64,000 nucleotides of DNA from Saururus chinensis (lineage: Eukaryota; Streptophyta; Magnoliopsida; Piperales; Saururaceae), in contig CP141149.1 of NCBI GenBank assembly GCA_035235625.1, positions 20,215,893-20,279,892 of the forward strand, given 5' to 3'. Positions 49,994-62,542 of the stretch are shown here, one piece after another. A program made the position numbers and the translations under genes. Position 1 is the first letter of the stretch, and the number at the start of each line of letters is the position of its first letter. The notes under the pieces were generated by a model. The model worked only from the letters and a program-made list of their open reading frames with translations. It was not told the origin of the DNA and ran no database searches.

Positions 49994-50340
49994 GTAAACA
50001 CATGGAGAAGAGAGGGAGAGACATCTAAAGGGGATTATTCTATGTCCCTTGAGTATCACCCTATTTTGGGATTGCTATTGTAAGAAATGAGAGGGAGAAA
50101 CTATGTTATTGGGTCGCAGGTCATGACTAGTCATCTTTAATACTCTAGTCCATTCTAACACATCTCCCGGGCTAGGGAAGCGGTTTTACGTAACTCTCAT
50201 CCTTAGACAGCCAGAATACTTTAGTCCTATTTCATATCAAATCTTTTTGTACGTGGCTAAAGGCTCACTTGAGGAGCCAATTAGACACAAGGTTCCTCTT
50301 CTCCTTAAGTGTCTTTATCCCATAGTCTCGAGATACGATC

Positions 50341-53010
50341 TATCATGCCTTGCCACACCCCCTAACCCAAACGCAGTCTAAGAAGGTGGGATGCGACGCG
50401 ACAAAGTGGAAGACTAATCCATCCTTGGTTCTCATCGAAGTATACAACATGTGCCCTTTGTGCAAAAGAAAATAATGAAAAGTAAAAGAGATTAATTAGC
50501 AATCTTAGTCCAACACAACACCTACAACATCTATAATGAACATAGTCTCAAGCCCTAAGGCTACAACATACCTAAAGCCATCATAGGCTATTTAAAGTTT
50601 ATAATAAAGTCAAGTATAAGATTGTCATATCAAGTGATAAGTCTAAACAATCCAAACATTTAGCCCCCTCTCATGGAGCATACCCATCCTCAAGCTCAAC
50701 ATAAAGACCATCCAAAGCACCTCTATGAAGCAAGTATTAATGTTCACATTCATTCACCCTGCATAATCAAATGTATCAAACCACATTCCATCCTGCATGT
50801 TGAAATGTAATCATTCTATATGCACCATGTATAACATAAGCATCATTGTCCTTATACAAACTGTGTCAATGGGCATTATAATTCATACACATGTATAAAC
50901 AATCCGGTGAATGTCTCACAATTGAGAAAATAACCCTACTTATCCTGGCCAAAGCACAAGCAAACCTACTCACCCTGTAAATCCTAACAAGAAAGTCAGA
51001 ATTCCTAAAAAGGAAAACTAGAGCAATTTGGGTAAATCCATAATGGAGAAGTACCCCCTGGTAAGCCGGTACACACGGACAAACCAGCCTGGATTATCTA
51101 GTCTAGAAAAACTCATCAATTTAACTCATTATAGCATTATGCTCTTTTCACCCAGGGAGGAAACCCATCCTCAAAGGGATGTAAAGCCCCGTCCAATGGA
51201 TGTAAAACCCTGTCCTTTCGAACATAAAACAAATTTCAATAAATCTCTAATGTGGCTAATCCAAAATACTATGATATTCAATCAATTAATCATAGTTAAA
51301 CATGAATAATCTTCACTTAGAAGTCAATTTCATGTTGCATGAGATATGATATATACATAAGCAATGTTTAATGAATGCAAGCATAGGTAAACATACTCTA
51401 ATCAATCATAATATGCATGAAACATGGCCCATTTGTAACAAATAAAATCATATATAAGTATGGGTACAAAAAACATTCATGGATATATTCCTATTTAAGC
51501 TAATACATATATACGTGGCTCACTTATAATCAAATGAACATGTGCAGATATTCTTATCCTCTCAGGAATCATGAAGTAAAGAAGAATAAATTATTAAAAT
51601 ATAGATTTAAAACAAAAAGAGCATCATGCAAAACCTAGACAACTATAATCATTTTCATATTTAAGCTAGATCACATCTAAGGATGGTTCATATGCAATTA
51701 AGGTGACAATAATAAGTATTCATAACTCATCATAGTTATAGAGAATTAAAATCATGATAAAAGAATAAAAAATGACTAAAAATTCATAAAATAGCAATTT
51801 TCACAAAACTGTCGTTTGGCTGTTCAATTGGCCTAATTGCCCTTTCGAACACCTAGTTATTTGAATGGCCTTACTGCTCGTTCAAACACCTAGTTATTCG
51901 AACGGTCTATTAGCCCGTTTGAATGGTTGAAATAGTTCACTTTTCTAATTCATTTTCAACCTCTCAAAATTCAAATCGAAAACATTCCGAAATTCCATAT
52001 AAATTCTAAAATCATCATAAAATATTATATAATAAAAACCTAAGCCCAGAACATGATGGATCTAAGATTTTTCATACTTATTTATACAAAATAACCATAA
52101 ATCGCATGATTTTAATAAATCAACATTACACATTAAGATGAAACAAAAGCTCAAATAAACCCACAAAATGGCATTTCAGGAAGAAAACTACATAGAAAGA
52201 AAATCATTTACCTCTATTGAGCTTGTGAATCCCTTGAACAAGCTTCAACCTCAAAAACTACGACCCAAAAATTAAGGCTTTTAGTTAATCCTACTCAAAA
52301 CTAATTAGTATACTTAAATCAACCTTGGAAGTGATAGATTCAAAACCTCCTTAGGTTAAAAACGAAAATAACCTAATTAGGGTTCTAAATCAGAATTAAA
52401 AACATGATTTTGATGGAATAAAACTAAAAATTAAAATAGGATAAGTGAATATAGAGATGATTAAGACAAAAATCAAAAGATTAAAGGTGATTAGGGGAAA
52501 ACCTTACCTTAAAAAGGGTTTCTCCTTTGGGAAATGGGGGTAGAGCTTAGCCTCCCTCCTATTCTTAGTCCTTCCCTATTTGGCAAATAGCTAGGGTTTT
52601 CTTTTTATAGCAAAGCTTGTGGGCCGAAAATTGAATTATTGGGCTAGAAAATAGGTGAAATGCCCTAACTGATCATTCAAGTGCAGTATTGACTCAAAAA
52701 TGAATTAAATTACACCCAAACCTACTTAGATAAGTTAATAAAAAGTTGGAGGCCAAAATGGTTAGCATGTCATCCCACATGGACGTGGGTCCTACTCCTT
52801 TGACCAAGGAAAAATAAAAAGAAAATATCTTTAAATATGTAAAAATTTAGGTAAATCAAACTTGACACTAATACTCTAAACTTAAGTAAAATTAAACCTT
52901 AATTTTTTTAATAAATAACCTAACTCATTATCTCAAGAAAATGAAATCAAACCGACAAACAAACAAATTCATAAAATTAAGAAGGAAAGAAATTGAAAAT
53001 CAAATCCTCA
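50341..53010 (-). mobile_element. long LTR-like repeat, copy D (degenerate)
   Basis: Its high-to-low order matches C: ATGCCTTGCCACACCCCC near the low end, ATTGAGAAAATAACCCTACT, CCCGTTTGAATGG clusters (51815-51925), and an A/T promoter-like part near 52605. The terminal TG/CA dinucleotides are mutated (TATCATGCC; CAAATCCTCA), the minisatellite and AAAGAGGGG block are deleted, and no target duplication can be recognised. It replaces about 200 bp of X compared with unit I. Confidence 0.5.
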
Positions 53011-53669
53011 TGATGCCTCACTGATGTGTCGATGTCACTGCTCTTGACCTGTATGTAACAAACCGACTTGTCGACACTTTTCAATATCCACACTATCATC
53101 TCCTACTATTTGATGGATATGCGAATGGTCAGGAAGAATAACATGTTTATTAATTTATTTCAAACTCAACTAGAAGCATGAAGTAACATGACATCTCACA
53201 TTTACTATTTCATAATCAAACCTATAACATGATTACATGGAATAAAAACACTCATTTAACACATGAATCATGATCATAAGCATAATCATAACAGAGCATT
53301 TTAAAAAGTCTTGTTTTCATACATTCAATCACCATAACATTGAAATTCCATTTAATCGTAAATACACATGATGTTAAATCACAGTACAAGGCTAGCAATC
53401 CAACCTCTTTTCACAAACAAATTAGGTCCCCATAAATCCAGTTCTTCTTCCCTTCCACTACACTCTGACATGCCTTCAGCCCACAACTTTCTTCCGAAGT
53501 TGAAAAATTCATGGGATTAGCGTCAAGATTTGTCAAAGGTATATGAGAGTCAAAGAACTAAATCTTGGTGCACAACCGTCCCTGGAACCACTTGGAACCC
53601 TTCTTTCATGTAGTTTTAAACCCATTGGTAAAACCATTTCACAATCGTTGACACATCGAATGTTGCAAT

Positions 53670-56600
53670 TGTCATGCCCCAGCACCTGCCGACCAGAACC
53701 GAACTTGGTCCAAGGGCAGATCGAAGCACACGGGAGCAACGAGATTGTTGTTTTAATACATTGCAGAAGTCTTAACCCCTCTAACAGGTGAATCACATAC
53801 ATGAAGTCGCGCACCTTTAATTTTTTGTGTCAAAGAAATAAGGTAAAAATAAAAAAGGATAATATCTTTGAAATAAATCCTCACTCTCAACCCACATACA
53901 TAACAACCTGAACTAACACGTGGCTCAAAATCTAAAAATCTGAAATAGATCTAGGATCATGAGAAATACACGAGTCTAAAACATAATCTTCCATACATAG
54001 TTTTCTAATATCATCAATGCATAAATCAACAAGCATAATAAGGTCGAATGACATCCAAGCCTACTCCCATGTATATCCTGATTGTCCATCATACAAGGGA
54101 TCCTAATCAACTGAATATCGTACCATGCAGCCCCAAAACAAAACACAGAAAGAGGGGTAAATAAAACTCATTAAGGTTTGAAATACAGTAACAATGATTA
54201 GAAAGCAATCACAACACATCAACATGATAATTCAGATCCATATTTCACATAATATCATCAATTCTGAGTAATTCCCTTATCATACCCTTGCTTATTCATA
54301 AGTAATTATCCCACATACAAGTATCTCACAAATACTAATCATGACATGAATAATCACATTATAACATCACATTCATCTTGCATAATAAGTGATTCTCACA
54401 CAATCACATCATGTATAATCATCATATATAACTTGCATGAAAAGTCTCTACCACACATTCATATCACGCATAAACATCACATATAACCTACATGTGAAGT
54501 GTCTCTAATACTCATTCGAATCATGCATAAGTATCACATATAACCTGCATGAGAAGTATCTCTAACACCCATTTCAAATTATGCATATCTATCACATAAA
54601 CTTGCATGAGAAATATCTCTACCACACAATTATATCATGCATAATCATAATTCATCAACTTGCATATCAAGTGTCTCTAACACACAATCATAACCATGTA
54701 AGTTAATAAAAACAACCCTACTTAATCGGCCAAAGCATAAACGGTCCCTGCGCACTCTAAACAATCTCCAACAGGAAAGTAAGAAGGAATACCGCAATTT
54801 GGGTAAATTCCTTAACGGGGAAGATTACCCCTAGTAGCCGGTGCACTCGTCTACACTAGCCTAGATTCTCAGGGTCCAGATGATCTCAATATAGTTTATC
54901 ACCTTATATCATTGCTGCTTTTCTCAACCCAGGGAGGAAAACCCTTCCTCAAGGGACGTAAAACCCCATCCTTTCGGACGTAAAACTGAATCGATAAGCC
55001 TCCGATTGATTAATCCGGCAAGCAATATCACACAACTGCATCTAATCGATCAACACGGCTAATCTCGATAAAATCTCATCCGTAAATTTATCTCATGATG
55101 CATGTAACATGGTACATACATAAACAATATCTACATGAATTTTAATTCATGGAACATACTCCTATCAGCCCCACATGCATCATATTTAACCCTGAATATC
55201 GACAATTACCATGATTATTCCCCACGTGTGTGTGTTTCCTAAGCATATAACCTGCATTGTAGATAACCCACAAGACACTATATACATGCTCTTTAGCATC
55301 TAATCATGGCTCCTAACTGAAATCATGAGTGTAAGTCATCGAAAAACATAAATTAAGTCAAGTGCAACCTCATGTTAAACCTATATAAGCATATTCACAC
55401 CACTTGAAGCGAGATATGACACCAAAAGGCATACCAGTCCATTCTCATGCTATAATCTTGCGAAAAATCATGCTTAAAACTTAAGGAGACATTCAATCAT
55501 GAATTTAAGATAAGCAATCGTAACATACTTAACCAACAACATGCAATTTCACATGATACTTAAATATTCTTCATAATTTTCAACATCAATATCATGCCCT
55601 TCCAGTAGCTCATTCTAACATAAATTACTCAGCATGAACATAAAAAATAATATTTAAAAGAAAAACTCTAAAAATAGATAAAATATCAAAGTCCCCCAAT
55701 CTGTTATGTTGGCGTTCGAACGTCCTACAAGGACATTTGAACACCTGGCCGTTTGATCGGCTGTCATGCCGTTCGATCGCCATAACGGCCATCTCTGCTT
55801 TGTCTTCCCCACTTCGAAATCAAAACCGGAACTTCACATACAAATCTTAAATTACCAAATCACACTCCTAAACATCATAATAATCCAATCTATGCTTAGA
55901 GAACATCAAATCTAGCCATTACTAAACAAAAAACTTAAGAAATCTCATCAAAGATTAATACTTCTCAAATCATTATTAAAACTCATAACTATAAAACCCG
56001 CTTTAAACTCTATCAAAACTTAAATATGAAACTACAATCACATTTGGGATGAAAACACTGACCTCCAATAAGCTTCTTCACTTGAAATAGCTCCTCTAAC
56101 ACCTTCAAAACCTACCCAACATATAGTTTTTATTAATACCTTTATAAATATGATTTAAAACACCTAAATCCTTTAAAAAACCTTAGATTTAAGGTTCAAG
56201 AAGCTCAAAAACGAAATTCTCATCATTAAGATTTAAAATAGGAGTTCAAATCAATAGCTTTTTTTAGTAGAAATTGAGATTAAACCATAAAAAGAAGGGA
56301 TTTGGAAGATTTAAGAAGAACCCTAAGAGATTAATGAAATATTAAGCAAATCGATACCTTAATTTCCTTTCTCTTTTTGGAAAATGGGGATTAGGCTCCT
56401 AAGCTCATGGTCTCAAAACTTTCCTAATTAGAAAAGTAAATGGGCTATTACTTTTATAATAAAGATTGAGGTAAACCTAATAAATTTGTGGAGTACAAAT
56501 AGGATTTACTACTAAAAATAAAAAACTTGCTTATTTTAAACCAAATTGAAGTCTAAAAATTTTAAAATAATTATTTTCTATTTTAGGATGTTGTTAGGAT

Positions 56601-56868
56601 CATTTAGGGCTAATAAACCCAATTTCACACGTGGAGCCCACAGTGGGTCCTGTCACTAACTTTTTGGGAAAAATAGTAAAAATTCCAAAAAAATTTTAAA
56701 TGACTTAAATTAACTAAAACACCATAAATGTGAAAAAAAAGTTTGGTCAAAACCTTTGTTAACCACTTTAATTTTTGAAAATAGTCAAACTGATCAAAAT
56801 TAGCATTAAACCACACATAATCAATTAAATAAGATAAAATAAACTAGTTCAAGTTTAAGGATCTTACA
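53670..56868 (-). mobile_element. long LTR-like repeat, copy E, nested in repeat X
   Basis: On the minus strand it runs TGTAAGATCCTTAAAC to GGGGCATGACA. Flanks GCAAT (53665-53669) and GTAAT (56869-56873) form a 5-bp target duplication with one mismatch. It contains the conserved CAGCCCCAAAACAAAACACA block (54128), a minisatellite with AACCTGCATGAGAAGTATCT (54370-54690), TTCGAACG-type palindromes (55711-55790) and a promoter-like TTTTATAATAAAG (56453). It sits at the same place within X as copy C. Confidence 0.65.
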
Positions 56869-57186
56869 GTAATAGTGTCTTTAGTACTCTATCAGTGAGT
56901 TGACCGACATGTCAAACTTTATCGACAGTGAAAAGTTGTTTCATCAGTAGCTTCACCCACATGTCAATGCTCACCGTCATAAGTTTTTCTTCCAAACTAA
57001 GATTAAACAAACTTCACACTTAGAATCCTTACTACTTCCATGAGTTCATCACTCAAAATTCATATATTTATCATAGAGATTCGTTGGTTCAAAAGATACA
57101 AGAACTTCCCATGCAAGGTCAAAACAAACAATGAGAAAATTCATGAACAAATGCATATAAATTTCTCACAAAATTACGGGTGTCAC

Positions 57187-58700
57187 ACTTCATGACTTCT
57201 CAAAATGCATACCACTCAAAGAAGCGTCTTCAGGCTTATGCTGAAGACTATAGCTTGTTTCATCCATGTCAAAAAGCTTGAGGCCCACAATAGCTCATAG
57301 GCCTAAATGGTTAATGTTCTTGATGTTCAATGATGATCAAGACCTCCTTTATTGCATTGTGTTGGAGTCATGTTTCTATTAAAGATATAACATGTTCAAA
57401 CCAACTCCCAAGCATCAGGGAGAGAATTTACAAATAATAATCTCCCATAACACGGGGAATTGGAAATCCGTGATCATTTTTTTGACCATGAATATGCTCT
57501 ACGTGGTTAAAATGACCTACTTTTGGAGCCTGGATGGACACTAGGCCCATATGTCCTTAAATATCATGCACAGTAGTTTAAAGTCATTATACCCTTGGGT
57601 ATGTCCAAACATAAGGTTTACTTACCCTTTTTCATACACATATTTTTATCATGTGTTTGATATGTATTTATGTTCATTATGCAAGTAAATTACACCAATA
57701 TGCATCTCATTAGTGGAGAACATATTGATAAAAACTTCACCTTAAAAATGTGAACCAAAGTATTAGGCATCACACCACCATCAATGTGTCAATCCCCTAC
57801 CGATGTTCAGTAGACTAAGAAAAGTCATATTTTCTGACATCGTCACTGATACGTCAGTTTCATTGTCAATGCCCAATTCAACACCGATATGCCCCTGTGT
57901 GTTGACATCATATAACTATTCATCTTCCCTTAACCACTGACACCCTCATTGAAGTGTCAATGAATTCGTCGGTGATTAGAGTAGAAGAATGAAAGTTTCT
58001 ATTTTGTTGCTTAATTCATCCCTTCTTGAAAAAAAACATTAACAAAACCTCTGTATGCATATAATTTCAACTTCAATAGAAATTGAACTCACACAATATA
58101 GAATAACTTAAATCATGATACAAACCATCATTCTACCATTATTAACATAACACCAATTGATATAACATATTTATATGCAAGACCATAGTTCAAACGCTAA
58201 TAGTAACTCATACTTCCTAAGACAAGTTGCTTTTGAAACTTACTAATACAATTGATTCAATATTAGCAATTTGATCTTTCTCCTTCGCAGGCTAAATGTC
58301 AAGTTCCCATAATTCGACCTTTTTCTTCCTTGCTATCTAGTTTTTAACGTGACCTAGGTCTCCCTTCTTGACTAGAAGTTAGTTTTCAAAGAGAATACGG
58401 TCTTAGAGAATTAAAGGGTATTTATATGAGGGATAAATAATTAAATCTGGTATGTAACCATTTATTTTGTACGGTTTTTATTCCCATTGGCATAAGCGTC
58501 TCTCACACCGACGTGTCGTTGACCCTATCGATTAACACACAAAATTCATTAGTGTTTTTGTCAACATGCCATTGCTTTCCGACTACAAAATTGTCACCCA
58601 CATGCTCACCGACAAGTCAGTGATGATGTCAATGACCTATCTAGAAGAAATTTGAAATTTGTTTCACAACTGTTTTGGATTCTAACTCCTTAATTGATAA
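57187..58700 (-). mobile_element. repeat X, unit III (partial)
   Basis: It starts like unit I: CATGACTTCTCAAAATGC, GAGGCCCACAATAGCTCATA, then CTACGTGGTTAAAATGACCT and the ACCGACGTGTC words at 57780-57970 and 58500-58640. It continues the head-to-tail array. The distal end is not clear and I stop it where the shared words end. Confidence 0.4.
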
Positions 58701-59555
58701 GGCATTAGCCTCCCTAGGAGATATTAAGAAGCTTGTTACATTTTAATTCTCCAATGTCATCATTAAAGAGAATTCTTCTCTTCTAAATCTAAATAATTGA
58801 TATGCTATGTTAATAGTACTATATAAATTAGAAACGAAATAGGGTAGTGATTATATAACAAGTGTTACTCCTTCATTATAAATCTAGTTTTTGGGATAGG
58901 TCATTCCCTGATTTTTTGTTTCAAACTCTAGAAGAGTTAGTGTATGTTAGTGTGATATCACATTGAAATTGGTATATTTAGATATGTTTACATATTTTAT
59001 ATTAGTTATTTTTTCATGTTTATGTAAATTTCAATACACATTACATGTGTATATATGCATATATATCATGTGTTCAAAATTTGTACTTTTAAAAAACATA
59101 TATAATATGTGATACATTAATACATAGAAATTATACATCAATTATAATAAAATCATAGGGATACATTATAAATGTGAAGCTGATATTCCTACTCTACTTT
59201 CTCTACACCAAAACTCTACCTTATCTTTTGATTGGATGGAGAAACATGGGCCTCACCTAACAATAGGAAAATCAACTATTGTCTCATATTTTGATCACTT
59301 TTTCTAAGTCCAATTAAAGGTTGTAATAGAGTTTTAGTATATAAAAATTGGAGTAGGAATAGCATTTCCCATATATATAGGGATACAATTATACATAATA
59401 CTCAATTTGAGTATGTTCGAGGTCGATTTGGCCTGATTTGAGTCGTCTCTACTTCAAGTCGAACCAACCCGAGTTGGCTCAACACACCAATATTGTGGAG
59501 TTTTTAGTTACAATTAATTACTATGTGAGATTGCCTTCACTAGCCCCCCACCCCA
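58701..59555. other. unassigned AT-rich stretch
   Basis: I see no gene and no repeat boundary. It ends at the CACTA terminus. Confidence 0.4.
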
Positions 59556-60070
59556 CACTACAACAAATTTGGCCTTTTGCAACAAATTAATTTGTCGCAA
59601 AAGATACTAATTTCATCGCAAAAGGTTTTTTGCGATAAAAAAAATTTTGTCCCACAGTTGTTGCAAAAGGCTCGTCTCAAAAGGTTTTTTGCAATAAAAT
59701 TAATGTTGTCCCAAAAGGTATACATTTGTGACAATATTATACATCACAAAAGATAAGTTTTTTCGTCGCAAATTGCTATAATTATATTTGGATAAAATCC
59801 AAAAAAAATTGTCACAACAAAATAAATAATTAAAAAATAATTTTGTATTTGCAACGAAATAAATTTGTTGCAAACAATTTTTTCAGAATTATAAATGTGT
59901 AGTATTTGTAACAATAATTAATTATTCCATAATAAGAAAATATATATGCCACAAATATATTCGTCCCAAAAACTACTTTGGATTTATTGTCTTTAGTATT
60001 TGTGACAAAGTTTTGTGTCCCAAAATGTATATGCAAGACTTTGGGACAAAAAAAGTTTGTTGCAAAAGCA
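59556..60070 (+). mobile_element. left end of a CACTA (EnSpm) transposon with subterminal repeats
   Basis: The end is CACTACAACAAATTTGGCC. It is followed by a dense cluster of short words in both orientations: TTTTGCAACAAATTAATTTG, TCGCAAAAG, TTTTGCGATAAA, GTCCCAAAAGG, TTTGTGACAA, TTGTTGCAAA. CACTA elements have such 5'-CACTA ends and subterminal arrays where transposase binds. The matching TAGTG end and target triplet were not found in the window, so the element either extends past 64000 or is truncated. Confidence 0.7.
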
Positions 60071-60846
60071 TTTGAATTTTGAAAAAAAATATTTTCTTGT
60101 AAAAAAATACATTTAAAAAAATTAATAAAATATCAAGTTAAACTTAAACTTAAATATTGTTACTTCCACAAAAAAGCTCAACATTGATATCAAATTTATG
60201 GAATTCTCACATTGATATAAGACATATGTATTAAGGCATAACATAGGATATTAATTTAAGCTTACATGAACATTTTCCTTTTGGTTTCCTTTTAAAAGAA
60301 TAAAAACAATTTCATCCTTGACTAGAGCTGCAAATTCAAGGCAAAATAGCTAAATTACAAATCATGTCTCACGCCCAGAATAAGCATAAATCAAAATTAA
60401 AGCTCATGTCTCAGTAATAAGTAGCATTCATGCCCAATGGGAGAATTTAACCTTCTAAAATGAAATAAACCATCTATTATAATAAGTATTAATACTTCAA
60501 AAAATAGCCTACAAAATGCATGATATGTGCCACAAAAATGACTAGTGCATTCTGTAAGCCATATCATTACTTTCCCCACAAGTCACATTGTCCACTTCTG
60601 CACAAATTAGTTATAATGCAGCAAAGTATGTAATTATTAGAAGTGAACTTATCAAATGAACACTTTAAAGTTTTTTGTCAACTATCTTCACACAGACAGC
60701 CAATTGAGACCAACTTGTGTGCAAAAATATTTAGATAGCCAAAGTGTGATCATTAACAATTTTTTGATTTACTGCACATATGCTAATCAAGTAAGCAGCT
60801 AATAAAACTACCATTCATAATTAGTTTTGAAAAAGTGTGATGATAC

Positions 60847-61657
60847 TTACATGGTCAATCAATCCCATTTGGTGAGCTGTAAATATCCGGAGCTAGTCAA
60901 GGGTCTTACAAACTATCGTACAAGGCCCAACAGCAAACAAGATAAGATCACCTAGCTTCGCAGACAAGGCACTTAACAATTGCTCTTTACTTGTGGACCC
61001 TAGGCTTGACACTAAAGCGGAAATACCTTCAATTTCACCTGAACAAATTTGAAACATGATAAATAGAAACCACAAAGTCCCCCCATACAAAAGACATGTA
61101 TCGGAAACATAATACATAGTGGCATTACATTCTTACCGCCATTCAAGACCTTTAAGAAAGGTAAACCCTTTGCCCCAGATTTAAGAGCTTCATTGTAAAT
61201 TTTACCCTTCTTAAGTGATGTGTTTGAATACCTTTCTACTCCAAATGGCACACACAAGGCTTTGATAATACCCCCAGTAGATAAGGTATCTGCAAAGACC
61301 TTGAAAGTTGTCTCTGAGAAGATACTTGATGCCTGGATACCCACACGTTTTATAAAGACAAACAGAGAGAATATGCATCATACGAGGTTAGACAAAACTC
61401 CAATACTATGAAAGGGACTGTAGCTCAATACCTTTTATTCCTTTAAATATTTGTTCAAAAGCTAAAATTATCAAAATTAGAATCTAGTCTTAAAAAATCG
61501 TCAAAAATTTTTTTGATCTAAAGAATATGAGCTAACATGTTTGATTAAATCTTCATTTATTTTCAGCATGTCCTCCAAAGGTGTGAAAGCCAATTCCATA
61601 TATAGGTGAGTAAACTCAGGCTGCCGATCTGTTCTCAGATCTCCATCTCCAAAACAC
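60847..61657 (-). pseudogene. partial aspartyl-tRNA synthetase gene (organellar/bacterial type), broken
   Basis: Three exon-like blocks with GT-AG borders are read on the minus strand. 61657-61537: [20 protein letters not shown] then [20 protein letters not shown], which is class II motif 2. 61332-61137: SIFSETTFKVFADTLSTGGI, IKALCVP, KKGKIYNEALKSGAKGLPFL. 61039-60851: EIEGISALVSSLGSTSKEQL, GDLILFAVGP, then LRIFTAHQMGLIDH. The last two are the GAD insertion domain of bacterial-type AspRS, used in plant chloroplasts and mitochondria. Motif 2 has lost its invariant Arg and Glu (FGDGD for FRDED), and a TAG replaces an expected Arg codon before LRIF. The catalytic motif 3 part and the N-terminal anticodon-binding domain are absent. 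Kept introns show a DNA-level copy. Confidence 0.8.
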
Positions 61658-61764
61658 CTAACATACAACAAAAAGTCCATCACAAATGGCATAACAAACA
61701 TTAGCCGAAGCTTTTTCGTTCCTTGCATTTTAATTTAAGATAAAAGTGTAGTTCATGTTCTTAC

Positions 61765-61908
61765 AAAACCTAAATGATTCCCTATGACCTCTTCAAAACA
61801 ATGATAGAACTTATCCATATCCATGAGCATAACTACTGCAGCAGAATTTTCCCATGAGAAGCCACCACAATTTAGTATGATGCATATGCCAATTATTAGC
61901 TCACCAAT
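61765..61908 (-). other. intact 48-codon exon-like block of unknown origin
   Basis: A CAG acceptor (CCGACCTCAG) precedes and a GTAAGA donor follows a phase-0 open block. It reads IGELIIGICIILNCGGFSWE, NSAAVVMLMDMDKFYHCFEE and VIGNHLGF. It lies between the uridine-kinase-like exons and the AspRS exons on the same strand. I do not recognise the protein, and it does not belong to AspRS as far as I can tell. It may be a third captured gene piece. Confidence 0.4.
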
Positions 61909-62255
61909 CTGAGGTCGGGAGATGGAAGAAAAACAGTGGAAGTGGGGCACACAAAATTTCAACTCAATCAGATAGTTGACCACTTAATCCAATAAATGAA
62001 CATAATCTTACTTCCGATTAGCTGAAAATTAGTGTTTTCCTATTTAATTGACCTGCTTTTAGTTATATCAGTGGCATGCTTTGAGCCCTAGTTCTAGAGG
62101 TTCACATTTCGCAAGCCTAAAATGATCTTGAAAGGGAAAAAAACAAAAAACTCCTGTTATAATAAAACAACTACAACACCAACAGGGAAGACAGCCAACA
62201 GAAAATCAAAGCTGATATCCAGTACAAATAGCTATAGTACCTGGCAAAAATAGAC

Positions 62256-62542
62256 CTCATTTCTGCAGTTAAGTTTGTAGTATGGCTCTCTAAAAGATGA
62301 AACAAATCTGTTATTGATCCTGATCTAAGAGGCAAAATCAAAAGAGAAGCAAGTCAATCAACAAGAAGAAATAAAAAAGACTTTTCTATTCCAGAAAAAA
62401 AAGAAACCTGAGCATGGTGGAAGTTAGGCTCAATATGCTTTCTGAACAATGGGAAGATATTGTCTATGAGGTAATCTAATGAACATGCATCTCCAATATC
62501 ATATCGCACTTTGGACAGGAGACAGAAATGAATGCTGCCACC
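62256..62542 (-). pseudogene. fragment of a uridine-kinase-like P-loop protein gene
   Basis: Two adjacent exons with correct GT-AG borders and phase 0. 62542-62408 (45 codons): GGSIHFCLLSKVRYDIGDAC then SLDYLIDNIFPLFRKHIEPN and FHHAQ. 62324-62256 (23 codons): IRINNRFVSSFREPYYKLNC then RNE. The joined reading FHHAQ/IRINNRFVSSFRE resembles the C-terminal part of the kinase domain of plant phosphoribulokinase/uridine kinase family proteins of the At2g01460 type; that assignment is from memory of the family and is less secure than AspRS. The P-loop part and downstream exons are not seen, so the gene is incomplete, although these two exons have no stop. Confidence 0.55.

Larger units (their letters stand above)
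49994..57186 (-). mobile_element. repeat X, unit II (interrupted by copies D and E)
   Basis: X sequence is found at 49994-50340, 53011-53669 and 56869-57186, with D and E in the gaps. The segment 50105-50340 matches unit I 45580-45800 (TAACTCTCATCCTTAGACAG, then CCCATAGTCTCGAGATACG). 53011-53669 matches 46033-46701. 56869-57186 matches 49717-49993 and ends TTACGGGTGTCAC. Unit II directly follows unit I in the same orientation. Confidence 0.5.

Noticed and set aside
53533..53814. 93-codon minus-strand frame crossing the start of copy E
   Set aside because: It spans the X/E junction at the target site and encodes no known domain.
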